A stretch of DNA of 64,000 nt from NCBI RefSeq assembly GCF_013402875.1, contig NZ_CP058579.1:434001-498000 (forward strand), read 5' to 3'. The notes beneath the pieces were generated by a model. It ran no database searches, was not told where the DNA came from, and worked only from the letters and a program-made list of their open reading frames with translations. The first letter of the stretch is position 1, and every line of letters starts with the position of its first letter. Positions 27,380-36,706 of the stretch are shown one piece after another. A program made the position numbers and the translations under genes. The DNA is from Halorarum salinum (GTDB taxonomy: Archaea; Halobacteriota; Halobacteria; Halobacteriales; Haloferacaceae).

Positions 27380-28720
27380 ATGAACCACGACCGTTCCCGC
27401 GACCTGTACGACAGGGCGCTGTCCGTCCTCTCCGGCGGGGTCAACTCGTCGGTCCGGGCGAGCATGCCGTACCCGTTCTTCGTCGAGCGCGGCGACGGCG
27501 CCCACGTCGTCGACGCCGACGGCAACCGCTACGTCGACTACGTGATGGGATACGGGCCGCTGCTGTTCGGCCACGACCTCCCCGAACCGGTCACCGCGGC
27601 CGTCCAGGGCCACGCCAGCCAGGGGCCGATGTACGGCGCGCCGACCGAGGTCGAGGTCGACCTCGCGGAGTTCGTCGCCCGGCACGTCCCCTCGGTCGAG
27701 ATGCTTCGGTTCGTCAACAGCGGCACCGAGGCGACCGTCTCGGCCGTCCGTCTGGCGCGGGGCTACACGGGCCGCGACAAGATCGTCGTGATGCAGGGCG
27801 GCTACCACGGCGCCCAGGAGTCGACGCTCGTGGAGGCAGAGGGCGACTACAGCACCCACCCCTCCACGCCCGGCATCCCCGAGTCGTTCGCCGAGCACAC
27901 CGTCGCGGTCCCGTTCAACGACGAGACGGCCGTCAGGGAGGTGTTCGCCGAGCACGGCGGGGAGATCGCGGCCGTCCTGACCGAACCGATCCTCGGCAAC
28001 ACGGGCATCGTCCACCCGGTCGACGGCTTCCACGAGACGCTCCGCCAGCTGTGCGACGAGCACGGCTCGCTGCTCGTCTTCGACGAGGTCATCACCGGCT
28101 TCCGCGTCGGCGGCCTCCAGTGCGCCCAGGGCGAGTTGGGCGTCACCCCGGACGTCACGACGTTCGGGAAGATAATCGGCGGCGGGTTCCCCGTCGGCGC
28201 CGTCGGCGGCCGCGCGGAGCTCCTCGAGGGGTTCACCCCCGCCGGCGGCGTGTTCCAGTCGGGCACCTTCTCGGGCCACCCCGTCACCATGGCCGCGGGC
28301 TACGAGACGCTGAAGTACGCCGCCGAACACGACGTGTACGGCCACGTGAACGCCCTCGGCGAGCGCCTCAGGTCGGGCATCCAGGACGTCTGCGAGGAGC
28401 AGGCGCCCGAGTACACCGTCGTCGGCACCGACTCGATGTTCAAGACGGTCTTCACCCGCGAGGCGCCCGAGACGTTCGAGGGCCACTGCGAGGCCGGCTG
28501 TACCCAGCGCGAGTCGTGCCCCAGGTACGACGTCTGCCCGAAGAACGGCGCCGACGTGAACGCCGCGGCGACCGACCGCTGGGAACGGGTGTTCTGGCAG
28601 GAGATGAAGGAGCGGGGAGTCTGGCTCACGGCCAACCAGTTCGAGTCGCAGTTCGTCTCGTACGCCCACACCGAGGAGGACGTCGAGCGGACGCTGGAAG
28701 CGTACAAGGAAGCGCTCTGA
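27380..28720 (+). CDS. hemL: glutamate-1-semialdehyde 2,1-aminomutase
   Basis: PLP enzyme making 5-aminolevulinate, the first committed tetrapyrrole precursor; 446 aa. [27 protein letters not shown] and the Schiff-base Lys in [15 protein letters not shown] are present. Near the C terminus there is a Cys-rich insertion at about residues 370-390: C-x3-C-x5-C-x5-C ([17 protein letters not shown]), absent from plant and bacterial enzymes, possibly a metal or Fe-S site. The start ATG at 27380 gives the family N terminus ([17 protein letters not shown]). It supplies the hemC-cobA-hemD operon elsewhere in the window. Confidence 0.95.
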   Translation: MNHDRSRDLYDRALSVLSGGVNSSVRASMPYPFFVERGDGAHVVDADGNRYVDYVMGYGPLLFGHDLPEPVTAAVQGHASQGPMYGAPTEVEVDLAEFVARHVPSVEMLRFVNSGTEATVSAVRLARGYTGRDKIVVMQGGYHGAQESTLVEAEGDYSTHPSTPGIPESFAEHTVAVPFNDETAVREVFAEHGGEIAAVLTEPILGNTGIVHPVDGFHETLRQLCDEHGSLLVFDEVITGFRVGGLQCAQGELGVTPDVTTFGKIIGGGFPVGAVGGRAELLEGFTPAGGVFQSGTFSGHPVTMAAGYETLKYAAEHDVYGHVNALGERLRSGIQDVCEEQAPEYTVVGTDSMFKTVFTREAPETFEGHCEAGCTQRESCPRYDVCPKNGADVNAAATDRWERVFWQEMKERGVWLTANQFESQFVSYAHTEEDVERTLEAYKEAL

Positions 28721-28929
28721 GTCCACGTCTCGGACGAGCGTCCAACCGGTGCTTCCGAGGTTGCGGTCGGCGCTACTCCAGCGTCAACTCCGGAAGCTGG
28801 CCCCTTCCATCCCACCCTCCGGATGGCCGGCAGAGCGTCGTGGAGCAGGTCCGCGGCGTCGTCGCGGGCGGACACCCGCCGGCGCTGCCGCGGGGCGTCG
28901 GCGATCGGTCCGCGGTGGCCCGCCGCGAG

Positions 28930-29235
28930 TTACTCCCCGGAACCGGGGTCGCCCGACTCCGCCATCCGGGTCTCGTACTTGTCGAGCGCCTCCGCCAGGG
29001 CCTCGCCGGCGTCGACGTCGAGGGCCTCGCAGACGGAGAGCAGCGAGAACAGCGCGTCGCCGAGTTCGTCGCGGGCGACGTCGAGGGCCTCCCGGTCGTC
29101 GCCGTACCCGGTCGAGACGTTCGCCCCCTTCGCGATCTCGCCCACCTCCGAGACCAGGTCGAGCACCCGGAACTCCGGGTCGCTCTCGAGGTCGTGCCGG
29201 TCGAGGAACGCCGCCACGCGGTCCTGTTCGTCCAT
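28930..29235 (-). CDS. MazG-like nucleotide pyrophosphohydrolase
   Basis: 101 aa, all-alpha NTP pyrophosphohydrolase of the MazG type. The metal-binding pattern ExxE...ExxD is seen as LVSEVGEIAKGA and ARDELGDALFSLL. A single domain of about 100 residues is usual for archaeal homologues, thought to hydrolyse non-canonical or excess NTPs. The start ATG 29235 gives MDEQDRVAAFLDRH; further upstream codons belong to the promoter region of the opposite gene. It stands alone downstream of hemL, convergent. Confidence 0.85.
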   Translation of the reverse strand: MDEQDRVAAFLDRHDLESDPEFRVLDLVSEVGEIAKGANVSTGYGDDREALDVARDELGDALFSLLSVCEALDVDAGEALAEALDKYETRMAESGDPGSGE

Positions 29236-29312
29236 GGTCGGGGTGCGGGGCGACCCCACCCAAACGTGACGGTTCCGCGACGGCCGAAGGTTTATGACCG
29301 ACATCGACCCAT

Positions 29313-29507
29313 ATGGGAACGAGTACCATGGGAACGCGCGGGATGGAGTCCACCGTCTACCCGGCGACGACGGTCACCGACGAGACCGAGGAGGGGCGGG
29401 ACGACGCCGAGCGCGCGACGCGGGACCCCTACGCCGAGGAGACGCGGGGGCTCGCGTCGCGGCTCGGCGGGTTCGCCTCGCTGCTCGCGGGCCGCCGGAA
29501 CCGGTAG
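29313..29507 (+). CDS. small hypothetical protein
   Basis: 64 aa from ATG 29313 (or 59 from ATG 29328, which fits the tttatg box at 29291-29296 better). It is Thr/Asp/Glu-rich, with VYPATTVTDETEEGRDDAER and a basic C terminus (GGFASLLAGRRNR). No domain recognised. The acidic composition resembles real haloarchaeal protein more than a chance frame. Confidence 0.45.
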   Translation: MGTSTMGTRGMESTVYPATTVTDETEEGRDDAERATRDPYAEETRGLASRLGGFASLLAGRRNR

Positions 29508-29600
29508 GACGGTCGCGGCCGGGAATGACAGCCGTCCGACGGCTGCGTGACGGCGGAGGGACGCTTATCCCTCTCGGGGGCGTACGGCGGCCAATCAACC

Positions 29601-30317
29601 ATGGAGGAGAGCATCTCCGGGTTCAAGGTCCGCGGGGACTGGGGGGACGTCGTCGAACACGGCGAGCGGATCACCCGGGCCCTCCAGGAGGCCGGCGTCC
29701 GCGAGGCGACGTCGGAGGCGTTCGAGGAGTGGAACGAGTGGCGCCCGAAGGTCCACGAGCGCCTCGGCGAGGACGTGAACGAGAAGACCGCGGAACAGGC
29801 CAGCGTGGGCGAGGGCGAGGGCGAGAAGGCCGGCAAGACCCCGGAGGACGACCTCCAGACCGCCGGCGAGAAACTCTCGGAGTCCTACGAGAAGGTCGAC
29901 AACGGCGACAGCGAGGGCGCGCTCGACTCCTGGAAGGACTCCATCGACCACGTCGCCCGCGCGGCCGACTCGGCGGGCCGGAAGGCCGTCCGGAAGGTCG
30001 AGGACACCGTCTACCGGAAGGTGATGACCCAGATCGCGCCGTACTACTTCGACAACGAACTCGTCTCCGCGAACATCCAGAAGACCACCCGCGGCGAGGA
30101 GGAGGGCCCAGCGTTCGTCTTCGAGGTGAACGTCAACGACGACGAGCTGAAGGCGGAGGTGTCCGAGCGCCTCGGCGAGTACGAGGACGAGGTCGACCGA
30201 TGGCACGTGGACACCGAGAAGGAGATGGAGTCCGCCGAGGCCGCGGAGGGCGTCGAGCCGCCCGCCGAGACCATCGAAGACGCCAGCGAGGGGCGGTCCA
30301 AGTCGACTACCAACTGA
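29601..30317 (+). CDS. DUF5828-type haloarchaeal protein
   Basis: 238 aa, highly acidic. It opens MEESISGFKVRGDWGDVVEH, as in the haloarchaeal DUF5828 family (recalled, not searched). The N-terminal half is helical and rich in Glu/Lys; a middle part has EGALDSWKDSIDHVARAADS, and the C-terminal half holds VYRKVMTQIAPYYFDNELVS and FVFEVNVNDDELKAEVSERL. There is no signal peptide or membrane helix. A cttatcc box about 34 nt upstream may be its promoter. Function unknown. Confidence 0.8.
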   Translation: MEESISGFKVRGDWGDVVEHGERITRALQEAGVREATSEAFEEWNEWRPKVHERLGEDVNEKTAEQASVGEGEGEKAGKTPEDDLQTAGEKLSESYEKVDNGDSEGALDSWKDSIDHVARAADSAGRKAVRKVEDTVYRKVMTQIAPYYFDNELVSANIQKTTRGEEEGPAFVFEVNVNDDELKAEVSERLGEYEDEVDRWHVDTEKEMESAEAAEGVEPPAETIEDASEGRSKSTTN

Positions 30318-30402
30318 GCGAGCCGACGGGCGAGCGTCCTTGGCAGTCGGTTCCGAAGAAGTCGACCACGAACTGAGGCAGCTCCGTCGGCCGACCGTCT
30401 CC

Positions 30403-30804
30403 TCACTCCCCCACGGGCTGTTTCAGCTCCAGGCGGTACCCGAACGGGTCCCGCACGTACACCGCAGGTGCGCGTCCCGTCGCACCGGTCGGGTTCTCCA
30501 GCCGCCGTTCGACCTCGACCCCGGCGTCGGCCAGTTCGGCCTCGAGTTCCTCGACCGACTGCTCGACGACGAGCGCCAGGTGGTCGTAGTTCGTCCCGTC
30601 CGGTTCCGTGAACTCCTCGGTCGGCCAGAGGTGGAGGAGGTGCTCAGGCGCCAGCCGCACGTCGAAGAACGGCGTCTCGCCCGCCTCGAACCGGTCGACC
30701 CCCTCCAGGTCGAAGCCGAGCGCGTCGCGGTAGAACGCCGCGGCGTCCGCGAGCCCGTCGCTCGGGACGTGGAGCGTCGCGTGGTCGATGGCTCGTGCGT
30801 CCAT
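30403..30804 (-). CDS. VOC/glyoxalase superfamily protein
   Basis: 133 aa, one vicinal-oxygen-chelate domain pair. IDHATLHVPSDGLADAAAFY carries the first metal His, TNYDHLALVVEQSVEELEAE the second His, and YVRDPFGYRLELKQP the final Glu, the pattern of metal-dependent glyoxalases and dioxygenases. Substrate cannot be assigned. The start ATG at 30804 gives MDARAIDHATL. The gene converges on the DUF5828 gene. Confidence 0.85.
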   Translation of the reverse strand: MDARAIDHATLHVPSDGLADAAAFYRDALGFDLEGVDRFEAGETPFFDVRLAPEHLLHLWPTEEFTEPDGTNYDHLALVVEQSVEELEAELADAGVEVERRLENPTGATGRAPAVYVRDPFGYRLELKQPVGE

Positions 30805-30863
30805 GCGGGGCGGTTCGGGTCGCGGGGCAAGAAACATGGCGGCTGGCCCCGCAGTCGTAGCCG

Positions 30864-31100
30864 ATGGACCCGCTTCGCATCGAGGCCGGCGAGTTGACGG
30901 CCGACGAGATCATCGACGCGATGCGGGGGGGCCGGCGCGTCGTCGTCACCGCCGACCTGTTCGGGGAGGAGCGCGAACTGACGCTCCGGCACGACGGGAA
31001 GACGTTCTACTGCGACACGCCCACGCGGCTGCACAAGCACGCCGAGGAGGCGGAGATGCGCGCCTGCATCGAGAAGATGGGCTATGCCCGCGAGAAGTGA
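30864..31100 (+). CDS. small conserved-looking haloarchaeal protein
   Basis: 78 aa. RIEAGELTADEIIDAMRGGR, RVVVTADLFGEERELTLRHD and a C-terminal KHAEEAEMRACIEKMGYARE indicate a compact alpha/beta protein with two Cys (FYCDT, RACIE). No domain name recognised; no signal or membrane segment. It is divergent from the glyoxalase gene (59-nt gap). Confidence 0.65.
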   Translation: MDPLRIEAGELTADEIIDAMRGGRRVVVTADLFGEERELTLRHDGKTFYCDTPTRLHKHAEEAEMRACIEKMGYAREK

Positions 31101-31227
31101 CCGCAGGGCGAGGGTGGACCGTACGGCCGCGAGTGGGCGGAGGACCCCCGACCGAGGGACGGCGGACGGACGGCAAGCTCGGCCCCATCGACGGGGTTTA
31201 ACCCCGCTCCCCCGTAGCGTCGAACGG

Positions 31228-31626
31228 ATGAGCGACGCACCCGACATGGAGGACCTCGTGAACGCCGAGGAGCCGACGTTCCAGCACGTGATGGCGTGCG
31301 TCTTCGGCATTCAGGAGCACGAGAGCCGCACCTACCTCGTCCTCCGCGAGCACCCGGGCAGCACCGTGGAGGAGCTCGCGGAGGTGCTCGACCGGGACCG
31401 CTCGAACGTGAACCGCTCGCTGACGACGCTGCTGGAGAAGAACCTCGCCGAGCGCGAGCGCCGCCTGCTCGACCCCGGCGGCTACGTCTACCAGTACACC
31501 GCGACCCCGCTCGAGGAGGCCAAGGGGATGCTCCACGCCGCGCTCGACGAGTGGGCCGAGACGGTTCACGGTCGCATCGAGGAGTTCGGCGATCCGGGAC
31601 GCGACCCGGAGCGGTCTCAGCCGTAA
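31228..31626 (+). CDS. TrmB-like winged-helix transcriptional regulator
   Basis: 132 aa. After an acidic N terminus, YLVLREHPGSTVEELAEVLD-DRSNVNRSLTTLLEKNL forms a helix-turn-helix followed by a wing (LLDPGGYVYQYTATPLE) and a C-terminal helix with a possible dimer surface (MLHAALDEWAETVHGRI). Cys in HVMACVFG may sense redox or metal, which is speculative. A TATA-like gtttaac box (31196-31202) is 29 nt upstream, so the mRNA is leaderless. Its stop overlaps the convergent lipoprotein gene by 10 nt. Confidence 0.82.
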   Translation: MSDAPDMEDLVNAEEPTFQHVMACVFGIQEHESRTYLVLREHPGSTVEELAEVLDRDRSNVNRSLTTLLEKNLAERERRLLDPGGYVYQYTATPLEEAKGMLHAALDEWAETVHGRIEEFGDPGRDPERSQP

Positions 31627-32921
31627 GCGAGCAGTCGCCCCCGGATCGAGTCGACGACGAACAGGCGTCCGTCGGCGACGCACGGCGAGACGACGTCCGC
31701 AGCGGAGTCGGGGAGCGTCCACCGACGTCCGCGGCCGAGGAGACCGAACGGTCGCGACCGGCGGCGGACCGCCCCGGGACGAACGCCCATGCCGACGACC
31801 ACGTCCGAGAAGGCGACCGGCGTCGCCCCGACGAAGTCCGCCCGGAGGTCGTATCGCCAGCGCTCCGCCCCCTCCCCGCGCCCGACCTCGACGAGGTCGG
31901 CGTACGCGAGGAACACGGCGTCGTCGGTCACGGCGGGCGCGCCGACGCCGCCGTCGTCGACCCGCCAGATCACCGACCCGTCCGGCGTGACGGCGGCGAC
32001 TCCCTCCGCGTGGCCACGCGCGTACACCGTTCCGTCCGGGCCGACGGACGGCGAGGCGTAGCAGTAGGGAACGTCGACCCGCCAGCGTTCGGCGCCCCCC
32101 TCCCGGCCGAGCGCGACGAGGGCGTTCCGCGCCGGGACGTACACCCGACCGTCGGCGACCGTCGGGGCCGCCTCGATCGCGTAGACACCGTCGAGGTTGT
32201 ACTCGTCGTACTCGATCGGGTCGAACCCGTCGGTTCGCCACAGCGGTTCGCCGTCGGCGACGTCCGCGGCGACGCAGGCGGTCGAGGTGCGGACGAACGC
32301 CGTCCCGTCGTCGACCCGGACGGCGTACGGCCGCCCCGGCCCGAGGCGCCGGCTCCAGAGGCGCCGGCCGTCCTGCAGACCGTAGCCGTGGAGGAACGCC
32401 CCGTCCCCGTCGCCGGTTCGCTCGCGGGTCGAGACGCAGACGAGGCCGTCCCCGCTTATCGCGGGCGTCCCGCCGACGTCGTGGGGGAGGTCCGCGACCC
32501 ACTCCTCCTCGCCGGTTCGCGTCGAGAACGCGTGGAGGCGCCCGTCGGCGGGCAGGAGTACGAGTCCGTCCGCCGAGACGGGACCGGTGAACGGCCAGGT
32601 GCCGATCGGCGCCTCCCACCGTTTCTCGACCGACCGGGGCGCCCGCGCGTCGGGGAACGACGAGGAGTTCCGGGCGTCCCGTCCGACCATCGGCCAGTCG
32701 CCCTCGGGGAACCGCCTGCGCTCGCCGTCGACGGCCTCGTCGACCGCGCTACACCCCGCGAGCGTCGGGAGGCCGACCGTGCCGATGCCGGCGAGGAGGC
32801 TTCGCCGGCCGACGTGGCGCGGGCGGCGACTTGCATCGGCGTCCCCGTCGCTTCGGGGAAGTCCGGCGGAGGGAGGGGCGAACGGGGCTGACACGTCCGC
32901 GGGGTCCGCGGGACCGGCCAT
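31617..32921 (-). CDS. PQQ-like beta-propeller lipoprotein
   Basis: 434 aa, exported. RRSLLAGIGTVGLPTLAGCS at about residues 40-60 is a Tat signal with a lipobox ending at Cys, preceded by a long N-terminal segment. The rest is a series of PQQ/BamB-type blades: W-x-G..D..L repeats such as GTPAISGDGLVCV, GRVYVPARNALVALG and GTVYARGHAEGVAAVTPDGS. Such proteins are surface scaffolds or quinoprotein-like binders; catalytic function is not indicated. The ATG at 32921 gives the longest sensible N terminus; a later start nearer the Tat motif is possible. Confidence 0.85.
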   Translation of the reverse strand: MAGPADPADVSAPFAPPSAGLPRSDGDADASRRPRHVGRRSLLAGIGTVGLPTLAGCSAVDEAVDGERRRFPEGDWPMVGRDARNSSSFPDARAPRSVEKRWEAPIGTWPFTGPVSADGLVLLPADGRLHAFSTRTGEEEWVADLPHDVGGTPAISGDGLVCVSTRERTGDGDGAFLHGYGLQDGRRLWSRRLGPGRPYAVRVDDGTAFVRTSTACVAADVADGEPLWRTDGFDPIEYDEYNLDGVYAIEAAPTVADGRVYVPARNALVALGREGGAERWRVDVPYCYASPSVGPDGTVYARGHAEGVAAVTPDGSVIWRVDDGGVGAPAVTDDAVFLAYADLVEVGRGEGAERWRYDLRADFVGATPVAFSDVVVGMGVRPGAVRRRSRPFGLLGRGRRWTLPDSAADVVSPCVADGRLFVVDSIRGRLLAYG

Positions 32922-33081
32922 AAGCCTTCGGTGGTTCGACGCGGCGGCGTTCGACGGCGGGCGGCGCGGGTTCGGTTCCCGTTCGACACGTCGTCCCCGT
33001 CGGTCGCGTTCCGGCACGTTTCAGCGCGCTCGAGGTCGACGAATCGGGAAGGGTTTTCGTGTCCGTCGCCCACCCCCGCCG

Positions 33082-33288
33082 GTGTCGGTCTCCGACGCGT
33101 CCTCGGTCGTCGCGCTCGACGCCGACGAGGTCCGCGCCGCCGTCGAGGCGGAGGTCGAGGGAACGCTCCGGTCGCTCGTCGAGTACGACGACGAGGGGGC
33201 GTTCCTGGCGCTCGACCCCGACGAACGCGTGGAACCGGTCGTCCGGGCCGTCGAGGACGCCGTCTCATCTGACGACCGCGGCCGCTGA
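33082..33288 (+). CDS. small acidic protein, possibly shortened
   Basis: 68 aa from GTG 33082 (start uncertain). VALDADEVRAAVEAEVEGTL, RSLVEYDDEGAFLALDPDER and VRAVEDAV give an acidic alpha/beta pattern like the N-terminal half of haloarchaeal regulators with an LRS-VEYD motif. The usual following strands are missing, so it may be a shortened form. No promoter is clear. Function unknown. Confidence 0.45.
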   Translation: MSVSDASSVVALDADEVRAAVEAEVEGTLRSLVEYDDEGAFLALDPDERVEPVVRAVEDAVSSDDRGR

Positions 33289-33431
33289 CCGCTCCGTGCG
33301 GGCGGGACGCGCCCGACTCACTGGCTTCCCAGCATCGCCCGGCACTCCCGAGCCTCGCGGCCTCCAAGCGCCGCTCGGCACTACCCGCCACAATCCGCCG
33401 ACTTTTGGTCGCCGAGGTCCACGTCCCGGCA

Positions 33432-34691
33432 ATGAGCGACCTCGTCCTCGACGAACCCGCGCGGTCGGCCCCGCCCGAAGCCGACGACGGCACCTGGCTG
33501 GAGTGCATCGCCTGCGGCGCGACGTTCGCGCCGTTCGACGCCATCCGGTACACCTGCGACGACTGCGGCGGGTTGCTGGAGGCGCGCTACGACGACCTTC
33601 CCACGTTCGACGACTTCTCGGGGGAGGGCGTCTGGCGGTACGCCGCGGCGCTTCCCTTCTCCGAGGGCGTCTCGCTACCGGAGGGGAACACCCCGCTCCA
33701 CGAGGTCCCCCGCCTCCGCGAGTCGGTCGGCGTGAACCGCCTCCGGATCAAGCACGAGGGGATGAACCCCACGGGGTCGTTCAAGGACCGCGGGATGACC
33801 GTCGGCGTCCGCGTCGCCCGCGAACTCGGCGTCGACAGGCTGGCGTGTGCCTCCACGGGCAACACCTCCGCGGCGCTGGCAGCCTACGGCGCCCGCGCCG
33901 GCATGGAGACGCTCGTGCTCCTCCCGTCGGGCAAGGTCGCGGCCGGCAAGATCGCGCAGGCCAGCCTCCACGACGCCCGGATCCTGGAGGTCGACGGCAA
34001 CTTCGACGCCTGCCTCGACATCGTCCAGGAACTCGCGACCGACGGCGACGTCTACCTCCTCAACTCGCTCAACCCGTTCCGGCTGGAGGGCCAGAAGACG
34101 ATCGGCTTCGAGATCCTCGAGGGGTTCCGGGCCGACTACGGCACCTACCCCGACCGGATCGTCCTCCCCGTCGGCAACGCGGGCAACACGGCGGCGCTGT
34201 TCAAGGCGTTCCGCGAACTCGTTGCCGCGGACGAACTCGGACCCGACGAGGTGCCGGCGCTCACGGGCGTCCAGGCCGAGGGCGCCGCGCCGATGGTCGA
34301 GGCCGTCGAGTCGGGCGCCGACGAGGTCCGCCGCTGGGAGGAGGTCGAGACGATCGCGACCGCCATCCGCATCGGCAACCCGGTGAACGCGCCGAAGGCG
34401 CTCCCCGGCATCCGCGAGACGGGCGGCACCGCCGTCGCCGTGAGCGACGAGCAGATCACGGACGCCCAGCGCGCGCTCGCCGGCGAGGGCGTCGGCGTCG
34501 AACCGGCCTCGGCCGCCTCGGTCGCCGGGCTCCGCAAACTCCGCGAGCGCGGCGTCGTCGACGCAGACGAGGACGTGGCCTGCCTCACGACCGGCCACCT
34601 GCTGAAGGACCCCGACGCCGCCTTCGCCGCCGGCGACGACCCCGAACCCGTGGCGAACGACGTCGACGCGGTGCGCGCGCTGCTGGAGTGA
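33432..34691 (+). CDS. thrC: threonine synthase
   Basis: PLP enzyme converting O-phosphohomoserine to threonine; 419 aa. It begins with a zinc-ribbon-like segment (CIACGATFAPFDAIRYTCDDC), as in archaeal ThrC, then LRIKHEGMNPTGSFKDRGM carries the Schiff-base Lys, and CASTGNTSAALAAYGARAG binds PLP phosphate. The C-terminal domain ends at DAVRALLE. The start at 33432 is 28 nt after a cttttgg box and gives MSDLVL; the upstream ATG at 33405 is less likely. Confidence 0.95.
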   Translation: MSDLVLDEPARSAPPEADDGTWLECIACGATFAPFDAIRYTCDDCGGLLEARYDDLPTFDDFSGEGVWRYAAALPFSEGVSLPEGNTPLHEVPRLRESVGVNRLRIKHEGMNPTGSFKDRGMTVGVRVARELGVDRLACASTGNTSAALAAYGARAGMETLVLLPSGKVAAGKIAQASLHDARILEVDGNFDACLDIVQELATDGDVYLLNSLNPFRLEGQKTIGFEILEGFRADYGTYPDRIVLPVGNAGNTAALFKAFRELVAADELGPDEVPALTGVQAEGAAPMVEAVESGADEVRRWEEVETIATAIRIGNPVNAPKALPGIRETGGTAVAVSDEQITDAQRALAGEGVGVEPASAASVAGLRKLRERGVVDADEDVACLTTGHLLKDPDAAFAAGDDPEPVANDVDAVRALLE

Positions 34692-34799
34692 CGTCGAGGA
34701 GGAGCGTCGGCGGCGAACGACCCGAAACGGCGACCGTCACCCGCGCGTGACACGGCCGTCCGACGGAGGTTTTTGGCCCGTCGGGTCCTACTTGTGGCC

Positions 34800-35075
34800 A
34801 TGTCCGCAGAGCCAGACGGCGGGAGCGACGCCCGGGTTCCGGGGCTAGTCTACGGCGGCGACGACGCGCCCGAAGTCGTTCGGCTCAGACGGGAGAACGC
34901 GCGGCTTCGCCAGCAGCTCGTCGTGAAGGAACGGGAGCGGGAGCACCTCATCGCCCGGTACGAGGCGCTGCTCGCGGACGCGAACTGCGGGGACGGGGGT
35001 GGCTCCGAGCGGTCGGCCACGGAGAATCGGTCGGCCCGCGTGATCCGTCGGCTCCCGTGGCCGTTCGACCGATGA
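34800..35075 (+). CDS. small coiled-coil protein
   Basis: 91 aa. VVRLRRENARLRQQLVVKER is a predicted coiled coil, followed by EREHLIARYEALLADANC, a Gly/Ser linker and a basic C terminus (RSARVIRRLPWPFDR). No domain was recognised. A tttttgg box 28 nt upstream supports a leaderless start at 34800. It might oligomerise or bind a partner. Confidence 0.6.
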   Translation: MSAEPDGGSDARVPGLVYGGDDAPEVVRLRRENARLRQQLVVKEREREHLIARYEALLADANCGDGGGSERSATENRSARVIRRLPWPFDR

Positions 35076-35256
35076 TCGACCGCCGACCGCTGACCGTCGA
35101 CGGGAGTTCGCCGGGAACGGACCGGCCCGCTCGACGTGTGGCGGGGGCGCAACGCCTCTAGCGATCCACGTACGTCCGAGTAAAATACGGCTGGAGCTAT
35201 TTGAACGTGTAATCGGGAGGGAACGGTAATATTGGAACGGGTCGTCGCCGCCGGTT

Positions 35257-36198
35257 GTGTCATCACACACCACGAACGACGGGCGGACGGTTGAATCGGC
35301 CGTAGAGGAAGAACTGGACGACGTCGAGGACGGGGTGTCCGACGCGCTCGCGGAGCTCCAGGGGGCCTCCGAGGAGATCGCCGGCAGGACCGACGCGATC
35401 GTGGACCTCGGCCGCGAACAGAGCGAGGGGATGGGCGAGGTTCGCTCGGAGGTCACGGACATGAGCGCCGCCGTCGAGGAGGTCGCCTCCTCGGCCGAGG
35501 AGGTCGCGGCCGAGAGCCAGGAGGTCAGCGACCTCGCCAGCGAGGGCCGCCAGTCGGCCAGGAACGTCATCGACGCGATGGACGAGGTCCGACACGCCTC
35601 GACCACCGTCTCCGAGCGCGTCCGGAAGATCGACGACGGCGTCGACGAGATCGACGTCATCATCGACGTCATCAACGGCATCGCCGACCAGACGAACCTG
35701 CTCGCGTTGAACGCGAGCATCGAGGCCGCTCGGGCGGGCGAGGCCGGCGCCGGATTCTCGGTGGTCGCCGAGGAGATCAAGTCGCTCGCGGAGGAGTCCC
35801 AGCAGCGCGCCGCCGACGTCGAGTCGACGCTCGACGGCATCAAGTCCGACACGTCCTCGGCGGTCGACGCGCTCGACGAGAGCGACGAGCGGGTCGAAGA
35901 CGGAATCAAGGAAGTCGATAATGCAATGGAGAATCTCGAGGACATCTCCGACTCCGTCGACGAACTCGACGTCGGCGTCACCCAGGTCGCCACCGCGACC
36001 GACCAGCAGGCCGCGAGCGCCGAGGAGATCTCCGCGATGGTGGACCAGACGGCCGAGAACGCGGACCGGATCCTCACGGAGGCCCGCGAGATCGACGCCG
36101 CGGTGCGCGAGCAGTCGGACGCCATCCGGAACGCCGGCGAACACGTCGACGCCATCGACGACGTCGCCGAGGACGTGCTGGCCGACGAGCGACCCTAG
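35257..36198 (+). CDS. soluble methyl-accepting chemotaxis-type transducer
   Basis: 313 aa without membrane segment or recognisable sensor domain: almost the whole protein is the cytoplasmic MCP coiled coil. The hairpin tip is INGIADQTNLLALNASIEAA, which binds CheA/CheW, with flanking Glu/Gln-rich methylation helices (EVASSAEEVAAESQEV; QVATATDQQAASAEEI). Start is GTG 35257, about 27 nt after a taatatt box (leaderless). cheW follows 6 nt after the stop. A soluble transducer of this sort may sense the cytoplasm or pair with another receptor. Confidence 0.9.
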   Translation: MSSHTTNDGRTVESAVEEELDDVEDGVSDALAELQGASEEIAGRTDAIVDLGREQSEGMGEVRSEVTDMSAAVEEVASSAEEVAAESQEVSDLASEGRQSARNVIDAMDEVRHASTTVSERVRKIDDGVDEIDVIIDVINGIADQTNLLALNASIEAARAGEAGAGFSVVAEEIKSLAEESQQRAADVESTLDGIKSDTSSAVDALDESDERVEDGIKEVDNAMENLEDISDSVDELDVGVTQVATATDQQAASAEEISAMVDQTAENADRILTEAREIDAAVREQSDAIRNAGEHVDAIDDVAEDVLADERP

Positions 36199-36204
36199 CC
36201 GCCC

Positions 36205-36651
36205 ATGAGCGAATCCGGCGTCGCGACCGAACTCGAGGTGCTCGAGTTCTCCGTCGGCGGCGAGGAGTACTGCATCGGACTGGAGGGCGTCGAGGAGGTC
36301 GTCCGGATGGACGGGGCGCTCACGCCGCTCCCGAACGCGGACCGGTCGGTGCTCGGCGTGATGGACCTTCGCGGACGGACCACGTCCGTCCTCGACCCCG
36401 GGGTCGCCTTCGGCGCGGGCGGGTCACGCGCGTCCGCCGCGAACGGCGACGGCGTCGAGTACGTCGTCGTGCTCTCGGGGGACGACGGAACCGGAACGGA
36501 GGCGACGGGGTGGCTCGTGGACGAAGTGAACCGCATGGTGAGCATCGGCGAGGACGCGGTGGACACGTCCGTCGCCGACGGGCCGGTCCGGGGCGTGCTG
36601 AAGGGCGAGGACGGGTTCACCGTCTGGGTCGACCCGGGTCGGGTGAACTGA
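36205..36651 (+). CDS. cheW: CheW-like adaptor protein
   Basis: 148 aa, single CheW domain: EVLEFSVGGEEYCIGLEGVE, LPNADRSVLGVMDLRGRTTS and WLVDEVNRMVSIGEDAVDTS follow the two-beta-barrel pattern that couples receptors to CheA. It lies 6 nt after the transducer gene and is surely co-transcribed. Other che genes are not in the window. A second CheW for a dedicated transducer is common in haloarchaea. Confidence 0.9.
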   Translation: MSESGVATELEVLEFSVGGEEYCIGLEGVEEVVRMDGALTPLPNADRSVLGVMDLRGRTTSVLDPGVAFGAGGSRASAANGDGVEYVVVLSGDDGTGTEATGWLVDEVNRMVSIGEDAVDTSVADGPVRGVLKGEDGFTVWVDPGRVN

Positions 36652-36706
36652 GTCCGGGCCTCACGCGGGTCGATCTCGGGAATCGGCGCTCGGACCGACG
36701 GCGGGG

